13,380 nt of DNA from NCBI GenBank assembly GCA_003219225.1, contig QHPZ01000065.1, forward strand, positions 1 through 13,380, in the 5' to 3' direction. Made by a program: the position numbers and the translations under genes. Below are positions 1 through 5,763 of this stretch, piece by piece; position 1 is the stretch's first letter; each line of letters opens with the position of its first letter. The notes under the pieces are model-generated. The model saw only the letters and a program-made list of their open reading frames with translations. It did no database searches and was not told the DNA's origin. Source of the DNA: Verrucomicrobiota bacterium. GTDB lineage: Bacteria > Verrucomicrobiota > Verrucomicrobiia > Chthoniobacterales > UBA10450.

Positions 1-77
1 ATGTGTGGCAGTGTGTATGCTGCGCCGCCGGACGCCCCAGCGCGGCGCCCGTACCTTCGCGTGCACGTTCGCGACAG

Positions 78-120
78 ATTAAAAGAGGAGGGCGGACACC
101 TCGCGGCGCCCGCCCCCTCT
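78..120 (-). terminator. Likely intrinsic terminator of the secretin gene
   Basis: On the minus strand, about 22 nt past the secretin stop, a GC-rich hairpin forms from 110-120 pairing with 84-95 (an 11-bp stem, GGGCGG/CCGCCC plus AGAGG/CCTCT, interrupted by one bulged A at 89). It is followed by a TTTTAAT tract on the transcribed strand (84 down to 78). This is the classical layout of a Rho-independent terminator. Bases 1-77 beyond it show no convincing gene on either strand. Confidence 0.6.
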
Positions 121-142
121 CAACCCCACATTCGTTTTAGTA

Positions 143-1966
143 TCAGCGATCCTTCGCGCTCGAGTGGAAGCTCACTTCACCTGCGCCTTCCTCGGGGGGC
201 GGCGGCATACCGGGCTTCGCGTAATCGGCCGCCAATGCGCGTTGTGCTGTCGGCACGAGCCGGACTGCGCCTTTCGCATTATTGCGCCAGCCATTCTGAT
301 CGGCGAATTCTTCGCCGGTATGATGCAATCCAGACACCTGGTCTTCCAACCCGGTGCCGTAACGCTGGTCGATAATCGTCGGGGTCACGAAGACGAGCAG
401 GTTACGTTTCGTCCGCGCGTTTAACTTTTCCTGGAAAAAGTAGCCGAGGATTGGCACATCGCCGAGGATCGGAACTTTGCTCCGCGCTTTGGTTTGTTCG
501 TCTTGAAGCAACCCACCTATCGCTAGGGTGTTGCCACTCTTGATCAGGACGCTCGATTCCAGTGAGCGCGTGTCGATGATTGGACTCAAGACATTTGCGC
601 CAGCGAATTGGAATTGCGCATCACCAACTTTATTGCTGATCTCCGGCTTCACCGACAAAGTGATGAAATCGTCCTTGTTTACCGACGGTCGGACTACCAG
701 CGTGTTGCCAAATTTCTTGTCTTGAAAACCGCCGAACACCGCCGTTGCTGTTTGCTCGTTAAAGTTTAGCTGCGGCACAGGTTGATTGCGACTGATCTCA
801 ATCTTCGCTTGTTGATTATCGGCCGTGACCAGCCGCGGATTTGCCAGAAATTCTGCATCGTTATCTTCATTCAGAAACCGCAGAGTGGCTGACATTTGAG
901 GTATAGACAAAATGGCAAATTGACCGCCGAGTGCGGCCAAGCCATGCTCCGCGTCGCGCAGAAAATCCACACCTGCCAAGTGGCCGTTTGTATCCGTCCT
1001 TACCGTGGGCAACGTACTGGGCTGTATCGACGACGTAACTTGTCCAGTTACCGGGTTCGTCGATTGAACGATGGCAGCGGAACCCAGACCACTGCCTGCG
1101 AACTTGAATGTCTGTGCGTTATTTGAACCTCCAAATGTACCCGCCCAGTTGATGCCGTAGCTTTGTTTGGGGTTCGCCGTCACTTCAACCAGGCGCGCCT
1201 CGATCATGACCTGCTTGGTCGGCTTGTCGATTTGCACCAGCAGCTTGCGGATGTTGTCGATGTTGCCGCGCGTCTCGCGGAAGAAAATGGTGTTGGTGCG
1301 CTCGTCCACCTGGGGTGGATCTTTGCTCGCCAGCTGCGAGGCGATCAACGGCACCACATCTTTGGCGCGCGAGTAACTGAATTGGTAGCTGTCGCTCTCG
1401 GTCGGCTCGGCCGTGCGTTCGGCGCCGGTCTTGATGTAGTAGACATTGTCGATCTTATCCATGAACAGGTTCTTCGCCTTGACGATGATGGCGATCGCCT
1501 GGAGCGCGGTCACATCTTCGAGGCGCATCGTCACCGTGCCGGTAACCTGTTCGCTTACGACCATGTTGATCTTGGCCTGGCGCGCGAGCAGCCGCAGCAC
1601 CTGGCCGACATCGTCGCCCTGAAACTCACGCACGCCGACCCCGCCGTTCTCGGTCAGATTGTCCGGCTCGACCGTGGTGGTCGTTCCTGCCGGCGAAGTC
1701 GCCGTCGAAGTGCTGGTCGTCGTTGTCGTGGTGGTTTGCGTTGCCGCTGGCGCGGGCGTACTCGCCGCCGCTGCCGAAGTCTGCGCGAAAAGGACTGGAG
1801 AACTGTCGCTCGTCTTCGTGCCTGCCGTTGTTGTTGTCGTCTGGGTCGCAGTCGCTGGACTGCTTGCCGCCGCTGGCGACGGTGAGCTGGTTTGGGCTTG
1901 TGCTAAGGACCATGCCGCCACCAGCGCCGCCGTCGCACAGCCAAGGATTTTGAATGGATTTACCAT
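143..1966 (-). CDS. Secretin (PilQ/GspD family outer-membrane channel)
   Basis: 607 residues. Residues 1-25 look like a Sec signal peptide (Lys6, then a hydrophobic stretch ending in AQA). Residues about 26-100 are a low-complexity Ala/Ser/Pro/Thr linker with runs of 5-7 threonines. Residues about 113-182 resemble the N0/STN periplasmic domain (QVLRLLARQAKINMVV), and about 190-248 an N1/secretin_N (KH-like) domain. The beta-barrel secretin domain spans about 350-535 and carries ANPRLVTADNQ (375-385) and the family signature VPILGDVPILGYFF (498-511). A Pro/Glu-rich tail of about 70 residues follows. Secretins form multimeric outer-membrane pores for type IV pili or type II secretion. No pilM-P or gsp partner lies next to it here, so PilQ versus GspD cannot be decided. 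Its own terminator and upstream palindromes suggest a monocistronic unit. Confidence 0.93.
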   Translation of the reverse strand: MVNPFKILGCATAALVAAWSLAQAQTSSPSPAAASSPATATQTTTTTAGTKTSDSSPVLFAQTSAAAASTPAPAATQTTTTTTTSTSTATSPAGTTTTVEPDNLTENGGVGVREFQGDDVGQVLRLLARQAKINMVVSEQVTGTVTMRLEDVTALQAIAIIVKAKNLFMDKIDNVYYIKTGAERTAEPTESDSYQFSYSRAKDVVPLIASQLASKDPPQVDERTNTIFFRETRGNIDNIRKLLVQIDKPTKQVMIEARLVEVTANPKQSYGINWAGTFGGSNNAQTFKFAGSGLGSAAIVQSTNPVTGQVTSSIQPSTLPTVRTDTNGHLAGVDFLRDAEHGLAALGGQFAILSIPQMSATLRFLNEDNDAEFLANPRLVTADNQQAKIEISRNQPVPQLNFNEQTATAVFGGFQDKKFGNTLVVRPSVNKDDFITLSVKPEISNKVGDAQFQFAGANVLSPIIDTRSLESSVLIKSGNTLAIGGLLQDEQTKARSKVPILGDVPILGYFFQEKLNARTKRNLLVFVTPTIIDQRYGTGLEDQVSGLHHTGEEFADQNGWRNNAKGAVRLVPTAQRALAADYAKPGMPPPPEEGAGEVSFHSSAKDR

Positions 1967-1969
1967 AGG

Positions 1970-1985
1970 TTAAGATCGATCTTAA
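1970..1985. promoter_or_regulatory. 16-bp perfect palindrome just upstream of the secretin start
   Basis: TTAAGATCGATCTTAA is a perfect 16-bp palindrome ending 3 nt before the secretin ATG (1966). It occupies the place where a ribosome-binding site would be, and no Shine-Dalgarno motif is visible there. It could be an operator for a dimeric regulator or a short mRNA hairpin over the start. No regulator is identified, so the role is inference. Confidence 0.4.
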
Positions 1986-1996
1986 TGACTGCCGGG

Positions 1997-2022
1997 CTGG
2001 TCTAAAGCAGGAAGCAGACCAG
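1997..2022. repeat. Short inverted repeat in the secretin 5' region
   Basis: CTGGTCT (1997-2003) and AGACCAG (2016-2022) form a perfect 7-bp stem around a 12-nt loop. It lies about 30-56 nt upstream of the secretin start and next to the 16-bp palindrome, so it may be part of the same leader or operator region. A chance occurrence is not excluded. Confidence 0.3.
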
Positions 2023-2100
2023 ACCGGCGCGGCCGTTTTGCCCCGGTCGGGCTCAGTCGGACTTACACACGCGGCAGCTTGGCAAATCGAGCGCCGCCGG

Positions 2101-2240
2101 AAGCACCAAATCCCAAACCCCAAGCACCAAAGAAATCCCAATACCCCAAGCTCCAACACTACCTCGGCTCGGGACGAGTGCGGTTTGGTTATTGGAGCTT
2201 GGAGCTTCCTCGGGATTTGGTGCTTGGGATTTGGGATTTA
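2101..2240. repeat. Long imperfect inverted repeat (dispersed-repeat type)
   Basis: The left arm 2101-2156 is built from CACCAAATCCCAA, CCCCAAGCACCAAA and CAAGCTCCAA blocks. The right arm 2191-2240 is the near reverse complement (TTGGAGCTTGG, GGATTTGGTGCTTGGGATTTGG). The arms flank a non-matching loop of about 34 nt. The arms are purine/pyrimidine-skewed and internally repetitive, unlike the coding DNA around them. The element fills most of the 271-nt gap between the secretin start and the holin-like gene, and its right end coincides with the stop codon of that gene (2238-2240). It resembles interspersed non-coding repeats seen in Verrucomicrobia-like genomes. That family link is from memory. 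Confidence 0.75.
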
Positions 2241-2657
2241 TTCCGTGGGTTCGATCACCCGCCCACGCACCCGCCGCATTTGCGTGTGATGTGTGAGAAC
2301 GTGCACCCGCCCATCGCTCCCGCGGAAAAATGCGCTCAGCAGCCAGCTCACGATCGAGATAATGATCGCGCCCCAGAACGCGCTGCCAAAACTGTCGACG
2401 TGAAAGCCGATCACGATGCTCGGCACCAGATAAAGCATCAGCCCGTTCAGGATCAGGATGAAAAACCCAAGGGTCAGCAAAATTAATGGCGCGCTCAGAA
2501 GGAGCAGCACCGGCCTAACGAAAGCGTTCAGGATGCCTAAGAGCAGCGCCGCCCCGATCAGCGCCGGCACCGTGTCATAGCGAATGCCGTGAAGAAAGGA
2601 CGAGGCGACCATCACCGCCACGGTCGTGATGGCCCAGCGGAAAACGAAATGCCGCAT
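2238..2657 (-). CDS. Small integral membrane protein, YvlD/phage holin 4_2 family
   Basis: 139 residues with four predicted hydrophobic segments at roughly 6-22, 32-54, 57-80 and 90-111. The core has the family pattern: ILNAFVRPVLLLL, then a Pro, then LTLGFFILILNGLMLYLVP (residues about 42-80), with an Arg-Pro pair between helices 2 and 3. This matches the widespread Phage_holin_4_2 (PF04020) membrane proteins, whose function is not established despite the phage-derived name. A short polar, His/Arg-rich cytoplasmic tail ends the protein. It is transcribed divergently from the DUF2934-type gene across a 124-nt gap (2658-2781) in which I see no strong promoter. Its stop codon lies at the edge of the long inverted repeat. 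No lysis genes accompany it, so a real holin role is unlikely. Confidence 0.85.
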   Translation of the reverse strand: MRHFVFRWAITTVAVMVASSFLHGIRYDTVPALIGAALLLGILNAFVRPVLLLLSAPLILLTLGFFILILNGLMLYLVPSIVIGFHVDSFGSAFWGAIIISIVSWLLSAFFRGSDGRVHVLTHHTQMRRVRGRVIEPTE

Positions 2658-2781
2658 ATGTCGATCTTACGGACAATTCGCGACCCCGCCAAATTTGGAA
2701 TGCCTGCCTGCAGCAGCTTGGCGCGAATCACGGCTAGAAACTACTTGCGAACATTCAGAGCCGCGCTAATCGGGTACGCCT

Positions 2782-3090
2782 GTGCCGAGAAAAATTAAGA
2801 CCAACGAAGCCACCAAAAACGGGACGACCGCCCCGTCCCTGAATTCAGAGCCAAAGAAACGCCGTCCAGCCAAGCTGGTGCGCAAGAAAACCACAGCTGG
2901 CGCGCGGCGAACCAAACCGGGCGCGAAGTCCATCCCGCCAACCTCCGCTGCCGAGCCATTCGACGAGATGGTCCGTACCCGCGCCTATTTCATCGCCGAG
3001 CGCCGCCACCGCCTTGGTCTGCCGGGCGATGCCAGCTCCGATTGGCTCGAAGCCAAACGCCAGCTCGTCTCCGAGCTCGGCCCGCGATAA
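2782..3090 (+). CDS. DUF2934-type protein with a basic N-terminal region
   Basis: 102 residues from a GTG start. Residues 1-50 are Lys/Arg/Thr/Pro-rich and probably disordered, possibly nucleic-acid binding by charge alone. Residues about 61-100 match the DUF2934 pattern: an Arg-x-Arg-Ala-Tyr-Phe-Ile helix, a loop with a Gly, then Asp-Trp-Leu-Glu-Ala and a final helix. The role of this family is unknown; it is common, often in several copies, in soil bacteria. The start is not certain: GTG has no clear Shine-Dalgarno, but an ATG further in (encoding Met63) would cut into the conserved domain. It runs towards the receiver-domain gene, and the two are separated by a hairpin-forming inverted repeat. 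Confidence 0.7.
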   Translation: MPRKIKTNEATKNGTTAPSLNSEPKKRRPAKLVRKKTTAGARRTKPGAKSIPPTSAAEPFDEMVRTRAYFIAERRHRLGLPGDASSDWLEAKRQLVSELGPR

Positions 3091-3091
3091 C

Positions 3092-3143
3092 GGTAGGCAC
3101 GCCGCGCTGCGGCATCCAGACATCGCAGCGCGATGTCCCTACC
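3092..3143. repeat. Near-palindromic element between convergent genes
   Basis: The 52-bp sequence starts GGTAGGCACGCCGCGCTGCG and ends with the mirrored CGCAGCGCGATGTCCCTACC. The two halves are reverse complements apart from a few, mostly single-base, differences, with only a few bases between them. It starts 2 nt after the stop of the DUF2934-type gene and contains the stop codon (3139-3141) of the receiver-domain gene. It could act as a bidirectional terminator or mRNA-stabilising hairpin. The form resembles REP/BIME-like repeats. Confidence 0.75.
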
Positions 3144-3558
3144 CGGGCAGCGATTCCATCCCAGGCACGCACTCCCGCGCCTTTTGCAGGAGCCGATTCA
3201 TTCGAAACGGTTTCGCCACCAGCCCGGCCACGCCCGGTTCCTTCAACAACTCGCGCGCTCGTTCCTCGTCCGCTTTCCCCGACACGAGCAAGAGCGGCGG
3301 TACATTTCTCGGCGGCTCGGCGTGATTATAGACTTTGCCGATGAGGAAAAAGAGCATCGCCCCGTCGATCATCGGCATTTGGAAATCGAACACGAACAAG
3401 TCGTAATCTTTCCGCAGTGCCAGCTCGAAGCCGTATTCCGGGCGCGGCGAAGTGTCGACCTCGCAGCGCAACGACGCCGTGAAGGCTTCCCGCATCATCC
3501 GCAAAAGGGTCACTTCATCATCGACCATCAAAATCTTCTTCGGCTCCGCCTCGCTCAC
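3139..3558 (-). CDS. Stand-alone response regulator receiver (CheY-like) domain
   Basis: 139 residues from a GTG start; one REC domain and no output domain. The expected active-site set is present: acidic pair Asp13-Asp14 (ILMVDDE), phospho-acceptor Asp58 (FVFDFQMP), Ser93 in the Thr/Ser position (LLLVSG) and Lys116 before Pro-Phe (AKPF). The protein should therefore be phosphorylatable by a histidine kinase, signalling by protein-protein contact. No kinase gene is nearby, so its partner is unknown. The last residues and stop lie inside the 52-bp inverted repeat. Upstream, the start is only 8 nt from the end of a MITE-like repeat, and no Shine-Dalgarno is evident. Confidence 0.9.
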   Translation of the reverse strand: MSEAEPKKILMVDDEVTLLRMMREAFTASLRCEVDTSPRPEYGFELALRKDYDLFVFDFQMPMIDGAMLFFLIGKVYNHAEPPRNVPPLLLVSGKADEERARELLKEPGVAGLVAKPFRMNRLLQKARECVPGMESLPG

Positions 3559-3566
3559 TGCCGAGA

Positions 3567-3730
3567 TTTAACCACGAACCCGACTGGCTGATGAAGCATT
3601 GATTTGCACCGCCCGCTCGCTGACGCTCGCTCGAGGGCACGGAGAACACAGAGACACAAAACTGAAAATTTCTGTCACCTTGCTCTCCCGATTCAATCCT
3701 CCGTGACCTCCGTGGTCTCTGTGGTTAAAA
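3567..3730. repeat. MITE-like dispersed repeat with 9-bp terminal inverted repeats
   Basis: TTTAACCAC at 3567-3575 is matched by GTGGTTAAA at 3721-3729, a perfect 9-bp inverted pair. Inside are CACGGAG and CACAGAG heptamers near 3637-3655 and CTCCGTG, CTCCGTG, CTCTGTG near 3702-3725, which are complementary units. The element nearly fills the 180-nt gap between the receiver-domain gene (minus) and the small plus-strand gene, so it forms the 5' region of both. It encodes nothing. No clear target-site duplication is visible. Such CACGGAG/CACAGAG repeats are, from memory, common in intergenic DNA of this bacterial group. Confidence 0.65.
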
Positions 3731-3738
3731 TCGCATTG

Positions 3739-3981
3739 ATGGAGAACGCCCTTGTCGATCTTAGGAACGCCTTGCGGGAACGTGTAGCCATTATTCGCGA
3801 TGAAGAAAGCCGGCGCGACCAACCGATTCACCTCGCGCGCTTGCAAAGGGTGTCGGAAAAGATCGCGCGGCTCGAAGCCGCTCTGCCACGCCCGCTCGAC
3901 CCGCAGCTGGCGCATTATCTCAAACGCAAAAGCTACGCCAAAGCGCTCGAATTTTTGGAACAATGTGGCACGGCCTTCTAG
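3739..3981 (+). CDS. Unrecognised 80-residue helical protein
   Basis: I do not recognise this protein. It is 80 residues, highly charged (Arg/Glu-rich) and probably all-helical. Residues 1-50 have a heptad-like pattern of Leu/Ile/Val (LRNALRERVAIIRDEESRR, then LARLQRVSEKIARLEAALP) suggesting a short coiled coil. Pro50-Pro54 breaks it, and a second segment (HYLKRKSYAKALEFLEQ) follows. There is no signal peptide or membrane segment. The ATG at 3739 was chosen because upstream codons lie in the dispersed repeat. No Shine-Dalgarno is visible. The final codons and TAG stop fall within a hairpin repeat, so the natural C-terminus may have been replaced. The reading frame has the charge and composition of a real protein, but the call is moderate. 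Confidence 0.55.
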   Translation: MENALVDLRNALRERVAIIRDEESRRDQPIHLARLQRVSEKIARLEAALPRPLDPQLAHYLKRKSYAKALEFLEQCGTAF

Positions 3982-4014
3982 GCCGTGTTCTCATCGGCAA
4001 GATGCCGAGGCCAC
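3965..4014. repeat. Double-hairpin inverted repeat at a convergent junction
   Basis: Two stem-loops lie back to back: CACGGCC/GGCCGTG (3969-3975 with 3981-3987, 5-nt loop) and TCGGCA/TGCCGA (3994-3999 with 4003-4008, 3-nt loop). Outer arms GTGGC (3965-3969) and GCCAC (4010-4014) can also pair. The element carries the TAG stop of the small plus-strand gene in its first loop/stem and ends 4 nt before the stop codon of rpsD, so it probably terminates both convergent transcripts. There is no T-tract, so it may instead be a REP-type element. Confidence 0.65.
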
Positions 4015-4018
4015 TTGC

Positions 4019-4630
4019 CTAGCGCGAATACAGCTCGACGATCAACTGCTCGTTGACCATCGGCTGCATCTCTTCGCGCGAGGGGATGTGGGCGACTTTG
4101 CCTTTGAGCGCGTCGCGGTCGGCCGTCAGCCAATCCGGCACGGGCACGATTTGGGTCAGGTCGAGGTTGCGCACGACGAGCTGACGCGATTTGGGCTTGT
4201 CTTTGATCGCGATCTCGTCGCCGGCTTTGACGTTGTAGGAAGCGACATTGACGGTGCGCCCATTCACGAGCACGTGCCCGTGGGACACGAGCTGGCGCGC
4301 GGCGGCGCGGGTGTTGGCGAAGCCGAGCCGGAACACGACGTTGTCGATCCGGGTCTCGAGCAACTGGAGCAGCGTCTCGCCGGTCACGCCGCGCTTGCGC
4401 AATGCGTGCTGGAAAATGCGCCGGAACTGACGCTCGAGCAGCCCGTACTGGTAACGGAGCTTTTGTTTTTCGCCGAGCGCGATTGCATAATCGGACTGCT
4501 TGCGCCGCGATCCCTTTGGCCCGTGCATGCCGGGCGGATAATTTTTTCGCTCGAGCGATTTCGATGATCCGAAAATCGGCACGCCATAGCGGCGGCTGAC
4601 TCTTGTTTTTGGTCCGGTGTAGCGAGCCAT
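4019..4630 (-). CDS. rpsD: Small ribosomal subunit protein S4
   Basis: 203 residues, the normal length. S4 binds 16S rRNA early in 30S assembly and helps maintain decoding accuracy. The N-terminal domain (MARYTGPKTRVSRR, then SSKSLERKNYPPGMHG) lacks the Cys4 zinc site found in some homologues. The S4 RNA-binding domain spans about 93-155, with the family signature LETRIDNVVFRLGFANTRAAARQLVSHGHVLVNG (shown in part: RLGFANTRAAARQLVSHGH). It follows rpsK by 18 nt and is the last gene of the ribosomal run here. rpoA and rplQ, which usually follow, are absent; instead a repeat and a gene on the other strand come next. Confidence 0.98.
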   Translation of the reverse strand: MARYTGPKTRVSRRYGVPIFGSSKSLERKNYPPGMHGPKGSRRKQSDYAIALGEKQKLRYQYGLLERQFRRIFQHALRKRGVTGETLLQLLETRIDNVVFRLGFANTRAAARQLVSHGHVLVNGRTVNVASYNVKAGDEIAIKDKPKSRQLVVRNLDLTQIVPVPDWLTADRDALKGKVAHIPSREEMQPMVNEQLIVELYSR

Positions 4631-4648
4631 GGTGAAAGTGACTAGAGT

Positions 4649-5236
4649 TTAGACGCGGCGCTGTTTCGGCGGCCTACAGCCGTTGTGCGGGACCGGGGTA
4701 ACGTCGCGAATCACGGTCAGATCGAGGCCAATCGCTTGCAAGGCGCGCACGGCTGATTCGCGCCCGGCGCCGGGGCCTTTGACCCGCACTTCGACTTCTT
4801 TCAGTCCGTGGCCCATTGCCTGACGCGACGCGTCCTGCGCCACCATCTGCGCCGCATACGCGGTGCTCTTGCGCGAGCCTTTGAACCCGACCTTGCCGGC
4901 GCTCGACCAGCCGATCACCCGCCCCTGCATGTCGGTGATGGTAACGATGGTGTTGTTGAACGTCGCGAGCACGTGCGCGACGCCGGAGTGAACGTTCTTG
5001 GCTCCCTTGGCCTTGATGATCTTGACCGGCTCAATCGCTTCGCCGGTCAACGAAAGGTCCTCTTTCGGCGGCGCAGCGGCGGGCGCGGCCGGTTCCTTGC
5101 GCGGCTTGGCCGGCTTCTTGGCGGCCGGCTTTGTTTCCTCGGTCGCCGCGGCCTGGGGCGTCGGATGCTCGGGATCGGCGGCTTTGACGGCGGGCTTGTT
5201 ATCCTTCGGTTTCTCGGGGTGTTTCGGTTCAGCCAT
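4649..5236 (-). CDS. rpsK: Small ribosomal subunit protein S11 with long N-terminal extension
   Basis: 195 residues, about 65 longer than the usual S11. The conserved core begins near residue 77 (KGAKNVHSGVAHVLATFNN), continues through GFKGSRKSTAYAAQ and ends with the hallmark VTPVPHNGCRPPKQRRV. S11 forms part of the 30S platform near the E-site mRNA. Residues 1-70 are a Lys/Pro/Ala/Glu-rich low-complexity arm, probably disordered. The ATG at 5236 lies 8 nt after the natural rpsM stop and is chosen for that reason. Because of the lesion in rpsM, the S11 frame is open back to the rpsM start at 5590, so an automatic caller could report a false 313-residue S13-S11 fusion. Confidence 0.93.
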   Translation of the reverse strand: MAEPKHPEKPKDNKPAVKAADPEHPTPQAAATEETKPAAKKPAKPRKEPAAPAAAPPKEDLSLTGEAIEPVKIIKAKGAKNVHSGVAHVLATFNNTIVTITDMQGRVIGWSSAGKVGFKGSRKSTAYAAQMVAQDASRQAMGHGLKEVEVRVKGPGAGRESAVRALQAIGLDLTVIRDVTPVPHNGCRPPKQRRV

Positions 5237-5244
5237 TTTGTTGA

Positions 5245-5590
5245 TTAAACTTTCCCGGCTTTCGCGTCGGGATTGCGGATCACGCCGACGGTCTTGCGCG
5301 GGCCTTTCCGGGTGCGCGCGTTTGTTGACGTGCGCTGGCCGCGCACGGGAAGTCCGCGGCGGTGACGGACGCCGCGATAACAATTGATCGCTTGCAGGCG
5401 TTTCAATCGTGATGGCGTGAATGATCTCGTTCAACTGTTGCGGCGACAGGTCTTTCGCGCGCGTGTTCGGGTCGATATTGGTTTGCTCGAGGATGCGTCT
5501 CGCGGTGCTAAAGCCGATCCCGTAAATGTAGGTCAGCGACGCCTCGATCCGTTTGTCGGCCGGGATTTCAACTCCAAGTAATCTGGGCAT
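5245..5590 (-). pseudogene. rpsM: Small ribosomal subunit protein S13, internally deleted and frameshifted
   Basis: The first 60 residues are normal S13 (MPRLLGVEIPADKRIEASLTYIYGIGFSTARR and following, up to NEIIHAI). The C-terminal part is also normal but in the +1 frame: KRLQAINCYRGVRHRRGLPVRG, then TSTNARTRKGPRKTVG, ending at a TAA at 5245-5247. Between them, near 5402-5412, about 17 residues expected in S13 (the VEGDLRREI region) are missing and the frame changes, a net loss of about 50 nt. S13 contacts 16S rRNA in the 30S head and forms the bridges to the 50S. The C-terminal frame is well conserved, so the lesion is very recent or is an assembly error. Translation in the first frame runs on into S11 instead. 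Confidence 0.85.
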
Positions 5591-5618
5591 GTTTTATTTT
5601 CCTCTCGTCACTCGGTCA

Positions 5619-5732
5619 CTACCCCTGCCTCTGCTTGTGCCGCGGGTTTTTGCAAATCACGCGGACGACATTTTTGCGCTTCACGATCCTGCAGCTTGCG
5701 CAAAGCCGTTTCACTGATGGTCGCACTTTCAT
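5619..5732 (-). CDS. rpmJ: Large ribosomal subunit protein L36
   Basis: 37 residues, the normal length for this smallest ribosomal protein. It starts MKVRPSVKRLCASCRIVKR and ends NPRHKQRQG. Cys11, Cys14, Cys27 and His32 give the C-C-C-H zinc-binding ribbon of the zinc-type L36. It lies between infA and rpsM as in most bacteria, 53 nt after infA and 28 nt before rpsM. Confidence 0.96.
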   Translation of the reverse strand: MKVRPSVKRLCASCRIVKRKNVVRVICKNPRHKQRQG

Positions 5733-5763
5733 AAAAGGTAATTGATCGTCGATCTAACGAGGG

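Noticed and set aside
1..375. 124-codon plus-strand frame at the left edge
   Set aside because: Runs through the terminator hairpin and antisense to the secretin end; low-complexity translation without similarity.
1163..1885. 240-codon plus-strand open frame opposite the secretin
   Set aside because: Antisense to a convincing secretin; its Arg-rich end only reflects the Thr-rich linker read backwards.
1928..1966. Lipoprotein signal (Cys10) in the secretin
   Set aside because: ILGC resembles a lipobox, but only six residues precede it with no hydrophobic core; the hydrophobic stretch lies after the Cys, fitting an ordinary signal peptide.
1626..2159. 177-codon minus-strand frame overlapping the secretin start
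   Set aside because: It begins inside the long inverted repeat and then reads the secretin out of frame; its hydrophobic start is repeat sequence.
2101..2240. CRISPR-like array
   Set aside because: The repeated blocks are inverted and irregular, without unique spacers of constant length.
2238..2657. Prophage lysis gene (holin)
   Set aside because: The family name is phage-derived, but there is no endolysin, integrase or other phage gene nearby; such proteins are widespread in bacterial chromosomes.
3568..3963. 131-codon minus-strand frame across the MITE-like repeat
   Set aside because: Half is antisense to the small plus-strand gene and half is translated repeat.
3800..4567. 255-codon plus-strand open frame opposite S4
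   Set aside because: Antisense to rpsD and overlapping the small gene in another frame; no domain is visible.
5395..5415. Programmed frameshift in rpsM
   Set aside because: No slippery heptamer is present, and about 17 conserved residues are missing, which frameshifting cannot restore.
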